From the NCBI GenBank assembly GCA_947525975.1, contig CANNVE010000002.1, positions 1-64,000 of the forward strand: a stretch of 64,000 nt of DNA, in the 5' to 3' direction. The notes under the pieces are model-generated. The model saw only the letters and a program-made list of their open reading frames with translations. It was not told where the DNA came from and ran no database searches. Of this stretch, positions 1 to 10,000 are shown piece after piece. Both the position numbers and the translations under genes were made by a program. Source of the DNA: an uncultured Muribaculaceae bacterium. Its GTDB lineage: Bacteria; Bacteroidota; Bacteroidia; Bacteroidales; Muribaculaceae. Each line of letters opens with the position of its first letter. Position 1 is the stretch's first letter.

Positions 1-54
1 CTTTGAGGGGGTAGTGAGCTTTCGCTCGTGTGAGTTCGAGTCTCATTTCGGACA
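1..54 (+). tRNA. tRNA-Leu(GAG), 3' part only
   Basis: Cut off by the window start. What remains is the 3' half of the anticodon arm, a long variable arm (GAGC-TTTC-GCTC stem-loop), a T arm with loop TTCGAGT (35-41) closed by GTGAG/CTCAT, the 3' acceptor strand TTCGGAC (47-53) and discriminator A54. A long variable arm with discriminator A fits tRNA-Leu better than tRNA-Ser. Placing the anticodon loop so that the stem ends in GGTAG reads the anticodon as GAG. CCA is not encoded. Isotype is inferred, because the D arm lies outside the window. Confidence 0.8.
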
Positions 55-60
55 CGTCAG

Positions 61-107
61 AAGATCTGTAAGTATTTAATGTTAAATACTTGCAGATCTT
101 TTTTTTT
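61..107 (+). terminator. rho-independent terminator of the tRNA
   Basis: A near-perfect hairpin of about 18 bp, with arms starting AAGATCTG and ending CAGATCTT around a very short loop, is followed by an uninterrupted run of T. It directly follows the tRNA and would end its transcript. Confidence 0.9.
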
Positions 108-580
108 ATGCCTTTGTCAAACCCATGTCTACCAAATACATTTCTATTTCATTCTGCCCAATATTTCACTCGTGCGGTCGCGATTTGTCGGATATCGAGG
201 GAGCCTCCATAAACAGAATGATAACCCCACCGAAAGCATAGCGACTGAAAGTTGGATGTGACGGTTCTGCGAACTGGATGAGAAAAATCAGGTCGCTTCC
301 GCTCGGGTACAGGAGCTGACGCTTTCCATGCCATCCGCTCAATAGCCGGCACGGAGCGGAAGGCAACCAATCTGCGCATTATGCCTTACTCGTGTGAGGC
401 TGATGATGAGCGCATACTTGCCAATCCTTTGGCTGAATTTTCGATTGATGGTATCTATTTACATGGATTTAGTACGTTTTTGATAGGCTGCAGAGGCGTA
501 AGAGGGGTATCTTTGCAGTGCCATGGCAGTATGATTCTGCCATGAGAAAACGTATTAATAATCACAATTAAATCTTTTCA
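108..580. other. intergenic stretch with possible coding remnants
   Basis: No convincing gene. The + strand shows two short open stretches that lack starts and are out of register with each other (about 265-345 and 324-500), one with a coiled-coil-like charged composition. They may be eroded remnants of a lost gene, but I do not recognise a family. The last 70 bases hold the promoter of the next gene. The ORFs on both strands at 79-379 look like chance. Confidence 0.4.
508..515 (+). promoter_or_regulatory. Bacteroidetes -7 element for the first PUL gene
   Basis: TATCTTTG matches the TAnnTTTG -7 consensus of the Bacteroidetes primary sigma factor. A TTTTTG run lies 25 nt upstream (477-482), a little farther than the usual 20. 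Transcription would start near 520, about 60 nt before the ATG at 581. Confidence 0.5.
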
Positions 581-1993
581 ATGAAAACAAAATTACTCTT
601 TGTTGCGTTTATAGTTGTCTCACTGACAGCTGTGGCCGGAACTCCTAAAGAGATCTTTGATGGCAATGAGACAGCCGAATGGTCTTTTGGGAATGATGCT
701 GAAGTGAGATATTCAGCGCATGGCGCCGAAGTGGAAATGACGCTGCAGTCCAACGGCAAATACCGTGCTGACATGATATACAGAGGTGGTGGCCTTTGGA
801 TCGAGCCGGTCATCGACAAGTATTTCGCATTGGAGTTTTACGGTGAGGCTCCAGCGGCTAACATACGTGTCGACATCACTCCTACTGATGGCGCGAAGGT
901 TACCGGCCCAAGGTTTCAGGGCAATAAATTCACCGTCGGAGACAAGACTGTGGTTTACTGCGACATGTCTGATGTGAGCGGGCTTCCTGCTGACTCATAC
1001 GAGGCTAAAATGCAGATTGTTATAGCCGATAATGCTAATGAGCCTCACAGCTACATAATTTCATCGGTAAAGTTTGCCGAAACGCTTGCCGATCTCGGCA
1101 TGAGAGAGCCCGGTGTCACAAATTCAACAACCGGGGTGGCTTATGCCAATCTTGATGCAGCATTCAAGGGCGCTAGAAGTGGTGATGTGCTTACAGTCAA
1201 TGACGACATAGAGTTGACAAAACGCCTGACCGTCCCCTGTCCGCTTACCATTAAGGGGGCCGACAAGGATGTGAAAATCATTCGTAATTTTACCGGAATA
1301 ATGCTTCTTGTCAATAGTGAAACCACATTCTCCAACGTGACGCTTTCCGGCAAAAACGACGAGCAGAGCAACGTGCTGCTTGAGGTGGGCGGCGTTAATG
1401 TCACATTTGACAATGTGAATTTTGCAGATGTCTCCTCATCAAAAGACCAAGGCATTGTGTATATGAAGAAAGGAAGCGCAAGGGCCGGAAGACTCATTGC
1501 CAAAGATGTGTCATTCATCAACTGCGAATCTGTCAAACGCCCTGCGTTTATCTTCTTGGGGGCTGGCGGAGAGGCGCTTCTCGAAGGCAAACAAGAGAAT
1601 GTGTCAATCGCTATAGCCACAGCCGGAGACCTCATTTCGGTCAGTGACAATTTTAAAGTTACAAAGCCTATAGACATTTTGTTTGAGAAGGTGAATACAC
1701 CTGATGCGACATTTGATGCTGCTCCGGTAGCCGGCACAAAAATAGTCGAGGGTACGCGCGATGCATCGCTTTTCAATCTGATTGGTGTTGATGATTTGGT
1801 AATCAAAGCGGCCGACGGTGCGGAGAATGCGCTTATTCTCGGAAACAAAAGTGTGTCCGGAATCAACGAAATCAGCATTGATCAAAATATTCCGGCAGAA
1901 TATTTTGATGTCATGGGGCGTCGTGTCGAGAATCCATCTCATGGGATATATATAGTGCGTCAAGGTTCAAAGATATTTAAGATAGCGCTATAA
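581..1993 (+). CDS. secreted beta-helix (pectate-lyase-like fold) protein with DUF4979-like N-terminal module
   Basis: 470 residues. A Sec signal peptide covers about residues 1-20 (hydrophobic core, then AVAG). Residues about 28-170 form a beta-rich module with the motifs GKYRADM, DKYFALEF, FQGNKF and EPHSY; a module of the same kind sits at the C-terminus of the next gene product, and I relate both tentatively to DUF4979. Residues about 185-430 look like right-handed parallel beta-helix repeats (recurring V-x-F-x-N-V-x-F and I-x-G patterns). The C-terminus has the tail EYFDVMGRRV...GIYIVRQG, a recurring secreted-protein ending in Bacteroidales that resembles a sorting domain. The next gene starts 42 bp downstream, so they are probably cotranscribed. 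No catalytic residues are identifiable; a glycan-binding or pectate-lyase-like role at the cell surface is inference. Confidence 0.75.
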   Translation: MKTKLLFVAFIVVSLTAVAGTPKEIFDGNETAEWSFGNDAEVRYSAHGAEVEMTLQSNGKYRADMIYRGGGLWIEPVIDKYFALEFYGEAPAANIRVDITPTDGAKVTGPRFQGNKFTVGDKTVVYCDMSDVSGLPADSYEAKMQIVIADNANEPHSYIISSVKFAETLADLGMREPGVTNSTTGVAYANLDAAFKGARSGDVLTVNDDIELTKRLTVPCPLTIKGADKDVKIIRNFTGIMLLVNSETTFSNVTLSGKNDEQSNVLLEVGGVNVTFDNVNFADVSSSKDQGIVYMKKGSARAGRLIAKDVSFINCESVKRPAFIFLGAGGEALLEGKQENVSIAIATAGDLISVSDNFKVTKPIDILFEKVNTPDATFDAAPVAGTKIVEGTRDASLFNLIGVDDLVIKAADGAENALILGNKSVSGINEISIDQNIPAEYFDVMGRRVENPSHGIYIVRQGSKIFKIAL

Positions 1994-2035
1994 ATTTGTT
2001 CTATCGAAACTTATGGTTATCGTCATTCGGTAACA

Positions 2036-4612
2036 ATGAATATGAAATTACGATTGATATTGCTTGTGTTTCTCGCATCCATCACCGGAGGCATGGTTTC
2101 GGCTGCCACCGTATGGCTGAAGGGAGATACCTATGAGCAGAGGGCGTCAGCTCTTATAGATTGTATGGTGGCGTCAGCCCCGCAGAAAGGCGGCGAGATT
2201 AAATATCTGTCGCCTTTCTACATTGCTTGCATCCTCAAAAATGAACGTAAGGATGAGGCAGTGGCGCTGCTAATGGAAATGTATAACAAAGCGTTGGCCG
2301 ATCCGCAAAAATTCTATGATTCAGGCTCCAATATGGATTTTACGGCTCATGCAACGATGCACGGATATCTGCTTACCAAGAATCTGATGCCTGAAAATCT
2401 TCGCGCGAAAATAAGGGAGTTCATGGAGATGGGCAAATATGTCCGCAAAAACGTAACGCTCAACATGAGGATGATGCAGGAATGCAGTGGATACCTATGC
2501 GCCGAGGAATGGCCTGATTTTGTAGATGCAGATGGTAATGATGCCACTGCAATCAAGAGTAGCGTGCGTGATGATATCCTCTCGACGATGCGCTCGTTCA
2601 TAACCGACAATTGCCCTGAAGCTGACGCTTTCACGTATATAGTCACCAATCTGCAATATTTGCGAATGCTTGCTGAATTTTGCAAGGATGAGGAAATACG
2701 ACAGGTGGCGGAGAATGCTTATCAACACGTGGCGGCTCAAATGCTTCTGCCTTGGAATCAAGGTCTTTATTGCGCCAATCCTCCACGTAGCAAAGGGTGG
2801 AATAATCTACAGACAGGCAACCTTGGCGCAGATGTGCAGATTAATCAGATCGCCTGGCTTTATTACGGCTCTCAGGAGGCAAGGCCTGTCAATGCTTCCG
2901 TCGGGAACAGCGACAATTTCGGATGTTTCAATTTTTGGATGGCGTATCAGCGTGACATAAAGCCATCGGATATGCTTGCCAAACTTGAGGCTGTCAAGGC
3001 ATATCCCTATTCCTTTGAGGCTTCTCGTCACGAATCAAGCTACAGCTATGCCCGCTATACATTCCAAAGCGATAATTACGGGCTGTCAACGCAGCACATC
3101 GAGGGGAAGGCATCAGTCCTGAATGGATTCCAGTATACATATGCGTTTAAGGAAACCCGCAATCTGCACCTTGTGTGGCAAAGCGTTTCGTCGCCTTACA
3201 GTGTGTTCTGTGTATGTCACGATAACCCCGAGCGTCCGCAAAGATATCAGACCGTATCCAACAAAGCCGGTTATGGTGAAAACCCGTATCACCGTGTTTT
3301 TGGGCGTGGCAGGAGCGCCATAGGCATGTATGTTGTGGCTGATGACTATATGGATAATCCTGTATTCTATCAGATGTATGCGCCTTTCACACGCCAAGGC
3401 ATATTGCTCCGGCGCATAGAGGAAATCAATGGGTATCGTTGGGTGGTGTGTCATACTGGCAGTATTATGTTTGCCTTTACCACTCCGGAGGAGTGGAAAT
3501 GGGAGACGACAGGAGGAAAGTACGCCATATCCAACCATGATGTATTGCGCCTCTCAGATGAAAATCGTCGCCGTGGTTCATGGGTGCTTGAGACTACGGA
3601 AATTACGGATGATTACAGTGAAGCCGGAGGCAATCGTGATGAGGAGTTGTCGATATTTATCAGGCAGATAGCCTCTCGGTGCAAGATAGAGCTGTCGGCC
3701 GATTACGAGACATCAGCCACACCTACGCTTACCTATACCAATATTGATGGAGACCGGCTTGAGATGCAATATTTCTCACCCGAGACCGCATACTCCGGAC
3801 AATATCGCATAAATGGCAAGGCTGTCATGCCTAATCTCGACTATATATCTCTCAGCCCTTATCTGGAGCAAAAAAAAGGCAGCAATGTCATGACATTGCA
3901 TATGCCGGATGGCAATGCTGACATTGATTTTTGTGTGCCGCGTCTGCTGTATGACGCAAGTCCAAACGATGCCTGGAGTTTCCTTTATGATGCTGTCGTA
4001 AACTACACAGCTGATGGGGCAGAGGTGAATATGGGCGTAGATTCGGGAAACGGTAAATTTCGAGCCGATCTGCAGTACAAGGGGACGGGATTGCGTTTTG
4101 ACCCTTCGGCTGACAAGTATCTTGCCATAGAGTTCGTCGGCAATAAACCGCAGGGAAACATTTCGCTTGAGATTCATAATCCAAGCTTGAAACTGGCCCG
4201 AAAGAATATGAAGCTTAGGAATTTTCAAGGAAATAATTTCAAGCATGGCGATAATACGATTGTGTACTGCGAATTGGCTCAATTGAAAACAGATGTGGTG
4301 GATGGTGAGTTTGCGAGCTATGGCGATGTGGCGGCATTCAATTCCAAGACAGTCACGATAAAGATTGCTGACAATACCGAGCCCCCGCATTCCTATAAGA
4401 TCCGTTCTGTCAGAGTCGGTGAAAGTCTCGAGTCGTTAGGATTTAATGCCGAGGATGGCGGAGGCGCATCGGGCATCGGCATAATCTCATCGGATAATAC
4501 TGAATCACCGGCAGAATACTATGATCTGATGGGGCGTCGCATATATATCCCGCAGCATGGTGGCATCTACATATTGCGCCAAGGTGACAGAGTAAAAAAA
4601 GTCAGACTATAG
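2036..4612 (+). CDS. secreted putative carbohydrate-active enzyme, alpha/alpha-barrel-like, with C-terminal binding module
   Basis: 858 residues with a signal peptide (about 1-23, cleavage near VSAA). Residues about 30-330 are helix-rich and look like an (alpha/alpha) toroid of the kind seen in polysaccharide lyases and GH105-like enzymes. Residues about 330-640 look like a beta-sandwich. Conserved blocks shared with the neighbour at 4955 include AHATMHGYLLT, MMQECSGYLC, NPPRSKGW, GNSDNFGCFNFWM and SDNYGLSTQHIE, whose His, Asp, Asn, Tyr and Arg residues are candidates for a lyase-type active site. Residues about 650-805 repeat the N-terminal module of the protein at 581, and the last 35 residues repeat its EYYDLMGRR...GIYILRQG tail. 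I could not assign a CAZy family. It is probably an extracellular lyase or hydrolase for the PUL substrate, by context. A terminator follows. Confidence 0.75.
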   Translation: MNMKLRLILLVFLASITGGMVSAATVWLKGDTYEQRASALIDCMVASAPQKGGEIKYLSPFYIACILKNERKDEAVALLMEMYNKALADPQKFYDSGSNMDFTAHATMHGYLLTKNLMPENLRAKIREFMEMGKYVRKNVTLNMRMMQECSGYLCAEEWPDFVDADGNDATAIKSSVRDDILSTMRSFITDNCPEADAFTYIVTNLQYLRMLAEFCKDEEIRQVAENAYQHVAAQMLLPWNQGLYCANPPRSKGWNNLQTGNLGADVQINQIAWLYYGSQEARPVNASVGNSDNFGCFNFWMAYQRDIKPSDMLAKLEAVKAYPYSFEASRHESSYSYARYTFQSDNYGLSTQHIEGKASVLNGFQYTYAFKETRNLHLVWQSVSSPYSVFCVCHDNPERPQRYQTVSNKAGYGENPYHRVFGRGRSAIGMYVVADDYMDNPVFYQMYAPFTRQGILLRRIEEINGYRWVVCHTGSIMFAFTTPEEWKWETTGGKYAISNHDVLRLSDENRRRGSWVLETTEITDDYSEAGGNRDEELSIFIRQIASRCKIELSADYETSATPTLTYTNIDGDRLEMQYFSPETAYSGQYRINGKAVMPNLDYISLSPYLEQKKGSNVMTLHMPDGNADIDFCVPRLLYDASPNDAWSFLYDAVVNYTADGAEVNMGVDSGNGKFRADLQYKGTGLRFDPSADKYLAIEFVGNKPQGNISLEIHNPSLKLARKNMKLRNFQGNNFKHGDNTIVYCELAQLKTDVVDGEFASYGDVAAFNSKTVTIKIADNTEPPHSYKIRSVRVGESLESLGFNAEDGGGASGIGIISSDNTESPAEYYDLMGRRIYIPQHGGIYILRQGDRVKKVRL

Positions 4613-4675
4613 ACACAAATGGACTATAAAACATGAGAGCACAACCGTCCGCGGCAGCAGGCAAGTCCTAAAAGG

Positions 4676-4734
4676 AAAGCCGCCCCGCGCCTCTGAACGG
4701 TCCTGAAAAGTTCAGAGGCGCATGGCGGCTTTTG
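4676..4734 (+). terminator. strong bidirectional terminator
   Basis: Two-tier hairpin: AAAGCCGCC pairs with GGCGGCTTT, and inside it GCGCCTCTGAAC pairs with GTTCAGAGGCGC around an 11-nt loop. T residues follow. It separates the 581-4612 transcript from the paralogue at 4955. The rest of 4613-4954 holds no gene. Confidence 0.85.
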
Positions 4735-4920
4735 TTCGTTGTCGCCCAAAGCCGTTTCTTTCGAAAGCTATGGGCATTATGCTTATCGGATTGTATCGTA
4801 TTGTCCTTTAATGGCTCTTGTCATAGAATCTCATTTGGCATGAAAAGCAAAGATATTATGCCTGGGATTATTTTACAGGCTTTGGACACTCTTTTCACGA
4901 CATCATATTTAATTCTTAAC

Positions 4921-4928
4921 TATCTTTG
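4921..4928 (+). promoter_or_regulatory. -7 promoter element of the 4955 gene
   Basis: TATCTTTG matches TAnnTTTG, and the predicted start near 4933 is about 20 nt before the ATG at 4955. No clear TTTG lies at -33, as expected for a promoter needing an activator such as the hybrid regulator at 12288. Confidence 0.55.
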
Positions 4929-4954
4929 CATTAGTTTTTATAATCATTTATACC

Positions 4955-6856
4955 ATGGACAATTGTTTATTGCGTATCATAATCACAATTTTTTTATACA
5001 TAAGTTGTGTATCCTCTTTTGGCAAAGTTGTTGCTCTTTCCGGCAGCACATATCAGGAAAGAGCGGAGTCGTTGATAGATCAAATGATAAACGCTGACTT
5101 GAAGCAAGGAGGAGATATAAAATATACCTCACCGTTTTATTTCGCCCGCATTCTTAAGAACGAGCGCAAGGATGACGCAGTCAAGAATCTGCTTGAAATG
5201 TATGATAAGGTGATGAAACACCCGGATGAGTTCTATGGTTCGGGCTCAAACATGGACTTCTGCGCACATGCGACGATGCACGGATATCTTCTCACAAAGG
5301 AGGTCATGCCTGATACGCTACGCAAGACCATACGGTCGTTCATGAGCATGGGCAAGTATATCCGAAAAAATGTCACGCTCAACATGAGTATGATGCAGGA
5401 ATGCAGCGGATACCTATGCGCTCAAGAATGGCCTGACTTCATAGATGCTGATGGCAATGATGCTGTCAAATTGAAGGAAACGTTAAAAAAGCATATACTA
5501 CAGACCATCCGCCCTTTCATAACGATGAATTGCCCGGAAGCGGACGCTTTTACTTATATTGGCACAAATTTGCAGTATCTGCGCATGTTGGCTGAATTTT
5601 GCGACGATGAAGAATTGCGGCATTGTGCGGAAAACGCTTATCAACATATCATCGCCCAAATGCTTCTGCCGTGGAACAAAGGGCTGTATTGCGCCAATCC
5701 GCCACGAAGCAAAGGCTGGGCTAATTTGCAGACTGGCAATCGCGATAGTCATGTGCAGATTGGGCAACTCGCGTGGCTGTTTTATGGCGGACAAAATGAG
5801 AGGTTTATAGAGGCTTCCGTCGGAAACAGTGACAACTTTGGATGTTTCAATTTCTGGATGTCTTATCAGCGCGATATAACGCCTATGCCATTTCTTGACT
5901 CTCTTAATCAGCAAAAACAATATCCGTATTCATTTGAGGCTTTGAGAATGGAAGGCAAGTATCGATATTCAAGATATACATATCAGAGCGATAATTATGG
6001 CCTTTCCACGCAGCACATTGAGGCGGAGCCTCAATATTTAAAAAATTTTCAGTACACCTACGCATTTAAGGAAACCCGCAACCTTCATCTTGTGTGGCAG
6101 AGTGAGGTGTCGCCCAACAGCGTGTTCAGTGTATGCCATGACAACCCCGAACGGCCGCAACGCCATCAAACCAGGTCAAATAAACTTGGCTATGGCGAGA
6201 ATCCGTATCATCGTGTGTTCGGTCGTGGAAAGAGTGCTATAGGGGCTTATATAGTGCCAAAGAACTATATGGACAAGCCCGTATTTTATCGGATGTATGT
6301 GCCGTTTACCCGTAAAGGCATCCTTAAACGAATTATCAAAAAGATTGGAGGCTATGAATGGGTGATCTGTCACACCGGCACTATGATGTTCGCTTTCACC
6401 ACACCGGAAGAATGGACATGGGAGAAACGAGATGGCAAATTTGCAATTGCGGGGCATGATGTTCTTGTTCTGAGCGATGCAGACTGCCGGCGTGGAGCGT
6501 GGATTCTGGAGACGACGGAGATCACCGATGAATATCGTGACGAAAACAGAAATCTCTCTAAAGAGTTGAATAGTTTTGCGGAAGCTCTGAAAGACAAAGC
6601 GCGAGTGGAGTTGTCGGATGATTATGCCGAGTCAGATAAACCGATCATTACATATCGGAATATCGATGGGGATGTGCTTCAACTTCAATATTTCTCCCCG
6701 GAAACACCTTATGAGAATTATTACCGAATGAATGAAACAAATATCCAGCCCAATTTTACGCATATATCGAAAAGCCCTTACATGGAGCAAACGGCAGGCA
6801 ACCATATAGTTACATTCCATTTGGAGAATGGCGTTCAAGAAGTGGATTTGGAATAA
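4955..6856 (+). CDS. secreted putative carbohydrate-active enzyme, shorter paralogue
   Basis: 633 residues with a signal peptide (about 1-24). It is alignable by eye with residues about 25-640 of the 2036 product along its whole length, with most positions identical, including AHATMHGYLLT, MMQECSGYLC, NPPRSKGW, GNSDNFGCFNFWM and SDNYGLSTQHIE. It stops where that protein continues into the C-terminal module and sorting-like tail, so it lacks both. It may therefore sit in the periplasm or be released while the longer one stays at the surface; that is inference. It has its own promoter and a terminator just upstream, so it can be expressed separately from its paralogue. CAZy family not recognised. 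The start at 4955 is chosen for the signal peptide. Confidence 0.75.
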   Translation: MDNCLLRIIITIFLYISCVSSFGKVVALSGSTYQERAESLIDQMINADLKQGGDIKYTSPFYFARILKNERKDDAVKNLLEMYDKVMKHPDEFYGSGSNMDFCAHATMHGYLLTKEVMPDTLRKTIRSFMSMGKYIRKNVTLNMSMMQECSGYLCAQEWPDFIDADGNDAVKLKETLKKHILQTIRPFITMNCPEADAFTYIGTNLQYLRMLAEFCDDEELRHCAENAYQHIIAQMLLPWNKGLYCANPPRSKGWANLQTGNRDSHVQIGQLAWLFYGGQNERFIEASVGNSDNFGCFNFWMSYQRDITPMPFLDSLNQQKQYPYSFEALRMEGKYRYSRYTYQSDNYGLSTQHIEAEPQYLKNFQYTYAFKETRNLHLVWQSEVSPNSVFSVCHDNPERPQRHQTRSNKLGYGENPYHRVFGRGKSAIGAYIVPKNYMDKPVFYRMYVPFTRKGILKRIIKKIGGYEWVICHTGTMMFAFTTPEEWTWEKRDGKFAIAGHDVLVLSDADCRRGAWILETTEITDEYRDENRNLSKELNSFAEALKDKARVELSDDYAESDKPIITYRNIDGDVLQLQYFSPETPYENYYRMNETNIQPNFTHISKSPYMEQTAGNHIVTFHLENGVQEVDLE

Positions 6857-6943
6857 CGCACCAATAGCATAAAATGAATCTCCGAGAAATCATTTTCATG
6901 ATCATTGACACAATATTACCCCTGACACACTGATGACTGTCAG

Positions 6944-6951
6944 TAATTTTG
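6944..6951 (+). promoter_or_regulatory. -7 promoter element upstream of susC
   Basis: TAATTTTG fits TAnnTTTG. The predicted start is near 6956, leaving a leader of about 75 nt before the susC ATG at 7033. The -33 region has no TTTG, which suits an activator-dependent PUL promoter. Confidence 0.5.
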
Positions 6952-7032
6952 CACCGGTCAGTGATCATACATTGCAGGCGGTGACTAAAGACGGAAATAA
7001 ACAATCATTATATTTAACACTTATTTTTATTC

Positions 7033-10000
7033 ATGGAAAACATTGGTAAAATGACTGAAAGTTTCCGAAAGCATTTTCGGGGCTGGTTGACTGCTTTCCT
7101 TTTGTGTCTGTCAAGCGCTGCATGGGCACAAGTTAATGTAACCGGTATCGTGACCGATAATCAGGGGGAACCGATAATCGGAGCAAGTGTTGTAGAAAAA
7201 GGGCGTAACGCCGATGGTGTCATCACAGACATTGACGGAAGATTCTCGCTCAATGTAAAAGACGCGCAAGGAACACTGATCTTCACTTATACCGGCTACA
7301 AGACGGAGCAAGTCTCTTTGAAAGGGAGGACCTCTCTCAGCATCGCAATGATTGAGGATTCTCAGGTGCTTGATGAGGTTGTTGTTGTCGGATATGGATC
7401 TGTAAAAAAGAGCAATCTTACGACTTCCGTTTCGAAAATTACATCAGATGCCATTGATGGACGTCCGGTCACTAATCTCAGCGATGCCTTGTCGGGACAG
7501 CTTGCCGGACTTCAGACTCAAACCGGGAGCGGTTTGCCTGGTGAAGAAATGCAGATAACCGTCCGCGGAACGAGCTCGATCAATGGTTCGTCCACGCCCC
7601 TTATTGTTGTCGATGGAGTAATCACTGATGACATGAACAGTGTCAATCCGTCTGATGTGTCTTCTATACAAGTCCTTAAAGATGCTGCCGCCACATCTAT
7701 TTATGGTGCGCGAGGTTCCGCCGGTGTAATTTTAATTGAGACCAAGGAAGCCCAAAAAGGAGCGCCTACCGTCAAGTGGGAATCATATATCGGCTTTCAA
7801 AATGCTGTAGGTATGCCTGAAATGATGTCGCCTAAAGAATGGATGGCATATAATGTCTGGCTGAAGAATGCAATGTGGTTGCAAAAAGACGGCAAGAATT
7901 CTCTTGAAACTCCTAATATGTCAAGGCCAAGCGGTGATCGTGTAAATCCTAATTGGCTTGCCAATCCAGATGCAACCGTCGGAGACTATACCTTGCGGGA
8001 TGATTTGCCACAGACAGATTGGATCGACGCTATTATGCGAACCGCATTCACACAAAACCACCAGGTGTCAATTTCAAGCAAGGGTGACCGCTATTCTCTG
8101 TACGTATCAGCCGGTTATCTAAATCAAGAAGGAATCATACGATATACGGATTTCGAACGTTTCAATTTCCGCATCAATGCAAGTATGAATATCGGAAAAA
8201 GATTGACTGCCGGGATTAAATTCGCGCCTACGGTCTCAATGCAGAATAGAGGTGAGTCAGAGGGAAAAGATAAGGCAATCATGAGTTCTCTTTCCACCGT
8301 GCCCATTATCGGCATGGATGAAGGCACACGCAGCCTTGGATTCAGCTCATTCCGTTCGAATGATGTCAATCCTTACGAGCGACTTCGTCAGGTTACCGAC
8401 AAGCGCAAAATAAAGAGCTTTGATATCGCGGCATGGGTTGATATAAATCTTTTGAAGGGCATGACATTCAAATCAATGTTCAACTATGCCTCGAATGACC
8501 GTACTGATGAATATTTTCTGCCTCTTGATGTGCAGAAGGCATCGGTGAGCAGCGCGGTAGCGACAACTACCATGCTTGACAACACTCGTACCGGATGGCA
8601 AAACACCTTGACTTATGATTTTACATTAGGCAAAATACATGAGTTCAGCATTTTGGCCGGGCAAAGCATTGAGAGCCGTAACGTATTCAATGCGACTCTT
8701 GGGGCAAGCAATTTCCCGCTTGACAATGTCACAACGCTTAATCAAGGAGCCACTCCTACCAAAGCAAACACTCTAAGGAACTACGTGCGCACAGCTTCGT
8801 TTTTCGGACGTGTGAACTATAATATCGCCGATCGTTATCTTTTCTCGGCTTCGGTGAGACGAGATGGTTCGTCAAGATTCGGTAAGTCAAATCGCTGGGG
8901 AACATTCCCCTCATTTTCCGCAGGATGGAAAATCAGCAGCGAATCATTCATGGAGAACGTATCATTTATCAATCTATTCAAGCTGCGCGGCTCATGGGGC
9001 ATGTCAGGAAACGACCGCATCGGATATAGTGATTATCTTTCGGTATTCAATACTGGCAATACTGCTTACGGTAACACCACAGCCATTGCTATATATCCGT
9101 CAAATTATGCGAATCCCGATTTAAAATGGGAAACCACAAAGGCTGTCGATTTCGGTTTTGACATTTCGTTGTTCAATAACAGGATTCAGTTTAACGCTGA
9201 CTATTATATCAACCGTACGGACGATTTGCTTTATAGCCTTCAGTTGCCGGCGACATCCGGATTCAATACCACAAAGACCAATATGGCTTCGCTCGAAAAT
9301 CGCGGATGGGAGATTGATCTGACAACCACTAATATCCGCAATAAGAAGTTTACATGGACATCTACGCTTAATCTTTCATCTAACAAAAATAAAGTGCGCG
9401 ATCTGGGAGGCAATGACGACATCATCACCGATGCTTGGAATGCGGCATTTATTACCAAAGTCGGAGGTCCTATATCCCAGTTCTATACCTATCGCACTGA
9501 TGGCCTTCTGACTGAAGATGATTTTGAGAAAAATGCCGATGGCACATATAACCCGAAAAAACCGCTTGTGCCAACCGTAAAAGGCAAAACGCAACGTCCG
9601 GGTAACGTAAAATATGTAGATCAGGATGGCAATGGCGAAATTGATGCCAACGATCGCGTGGCTTATGGCTCAAACGATCCCGATCTGATGTTTGGTTTCA
9701 CCAACCGCTTTACCTATCGGAATCTATCGTTGAGTGTGTTTTTGCGCGGGCAAATTGGCGGAAACATATTATGGATTGGTTCCCGTAATCTTGATACTGG
9801 CGGCAAATACGGCGCTAACAACACCCTCAAGCGTTGGTTGCACTGCTATAAGCCGGAATTTGCCAATGGTGATCCGATTCCTTATGATCTTGGTGTAGAT
9901 ATGACATGGGATGGCAAAACGCCACTGCCTTACGGCTTAGGCGATAATTCCGAACAAGATGGACAGCTTCACCGCACGGATCTTGAGATATTCGATGCAA

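Noticed and set aside
1141-1878. Long - strand open frame (245 codons) opposite the 581 gene
   Set aside because: Shadow of a clearly coding + strand gene; composition not protein-like and no start context.
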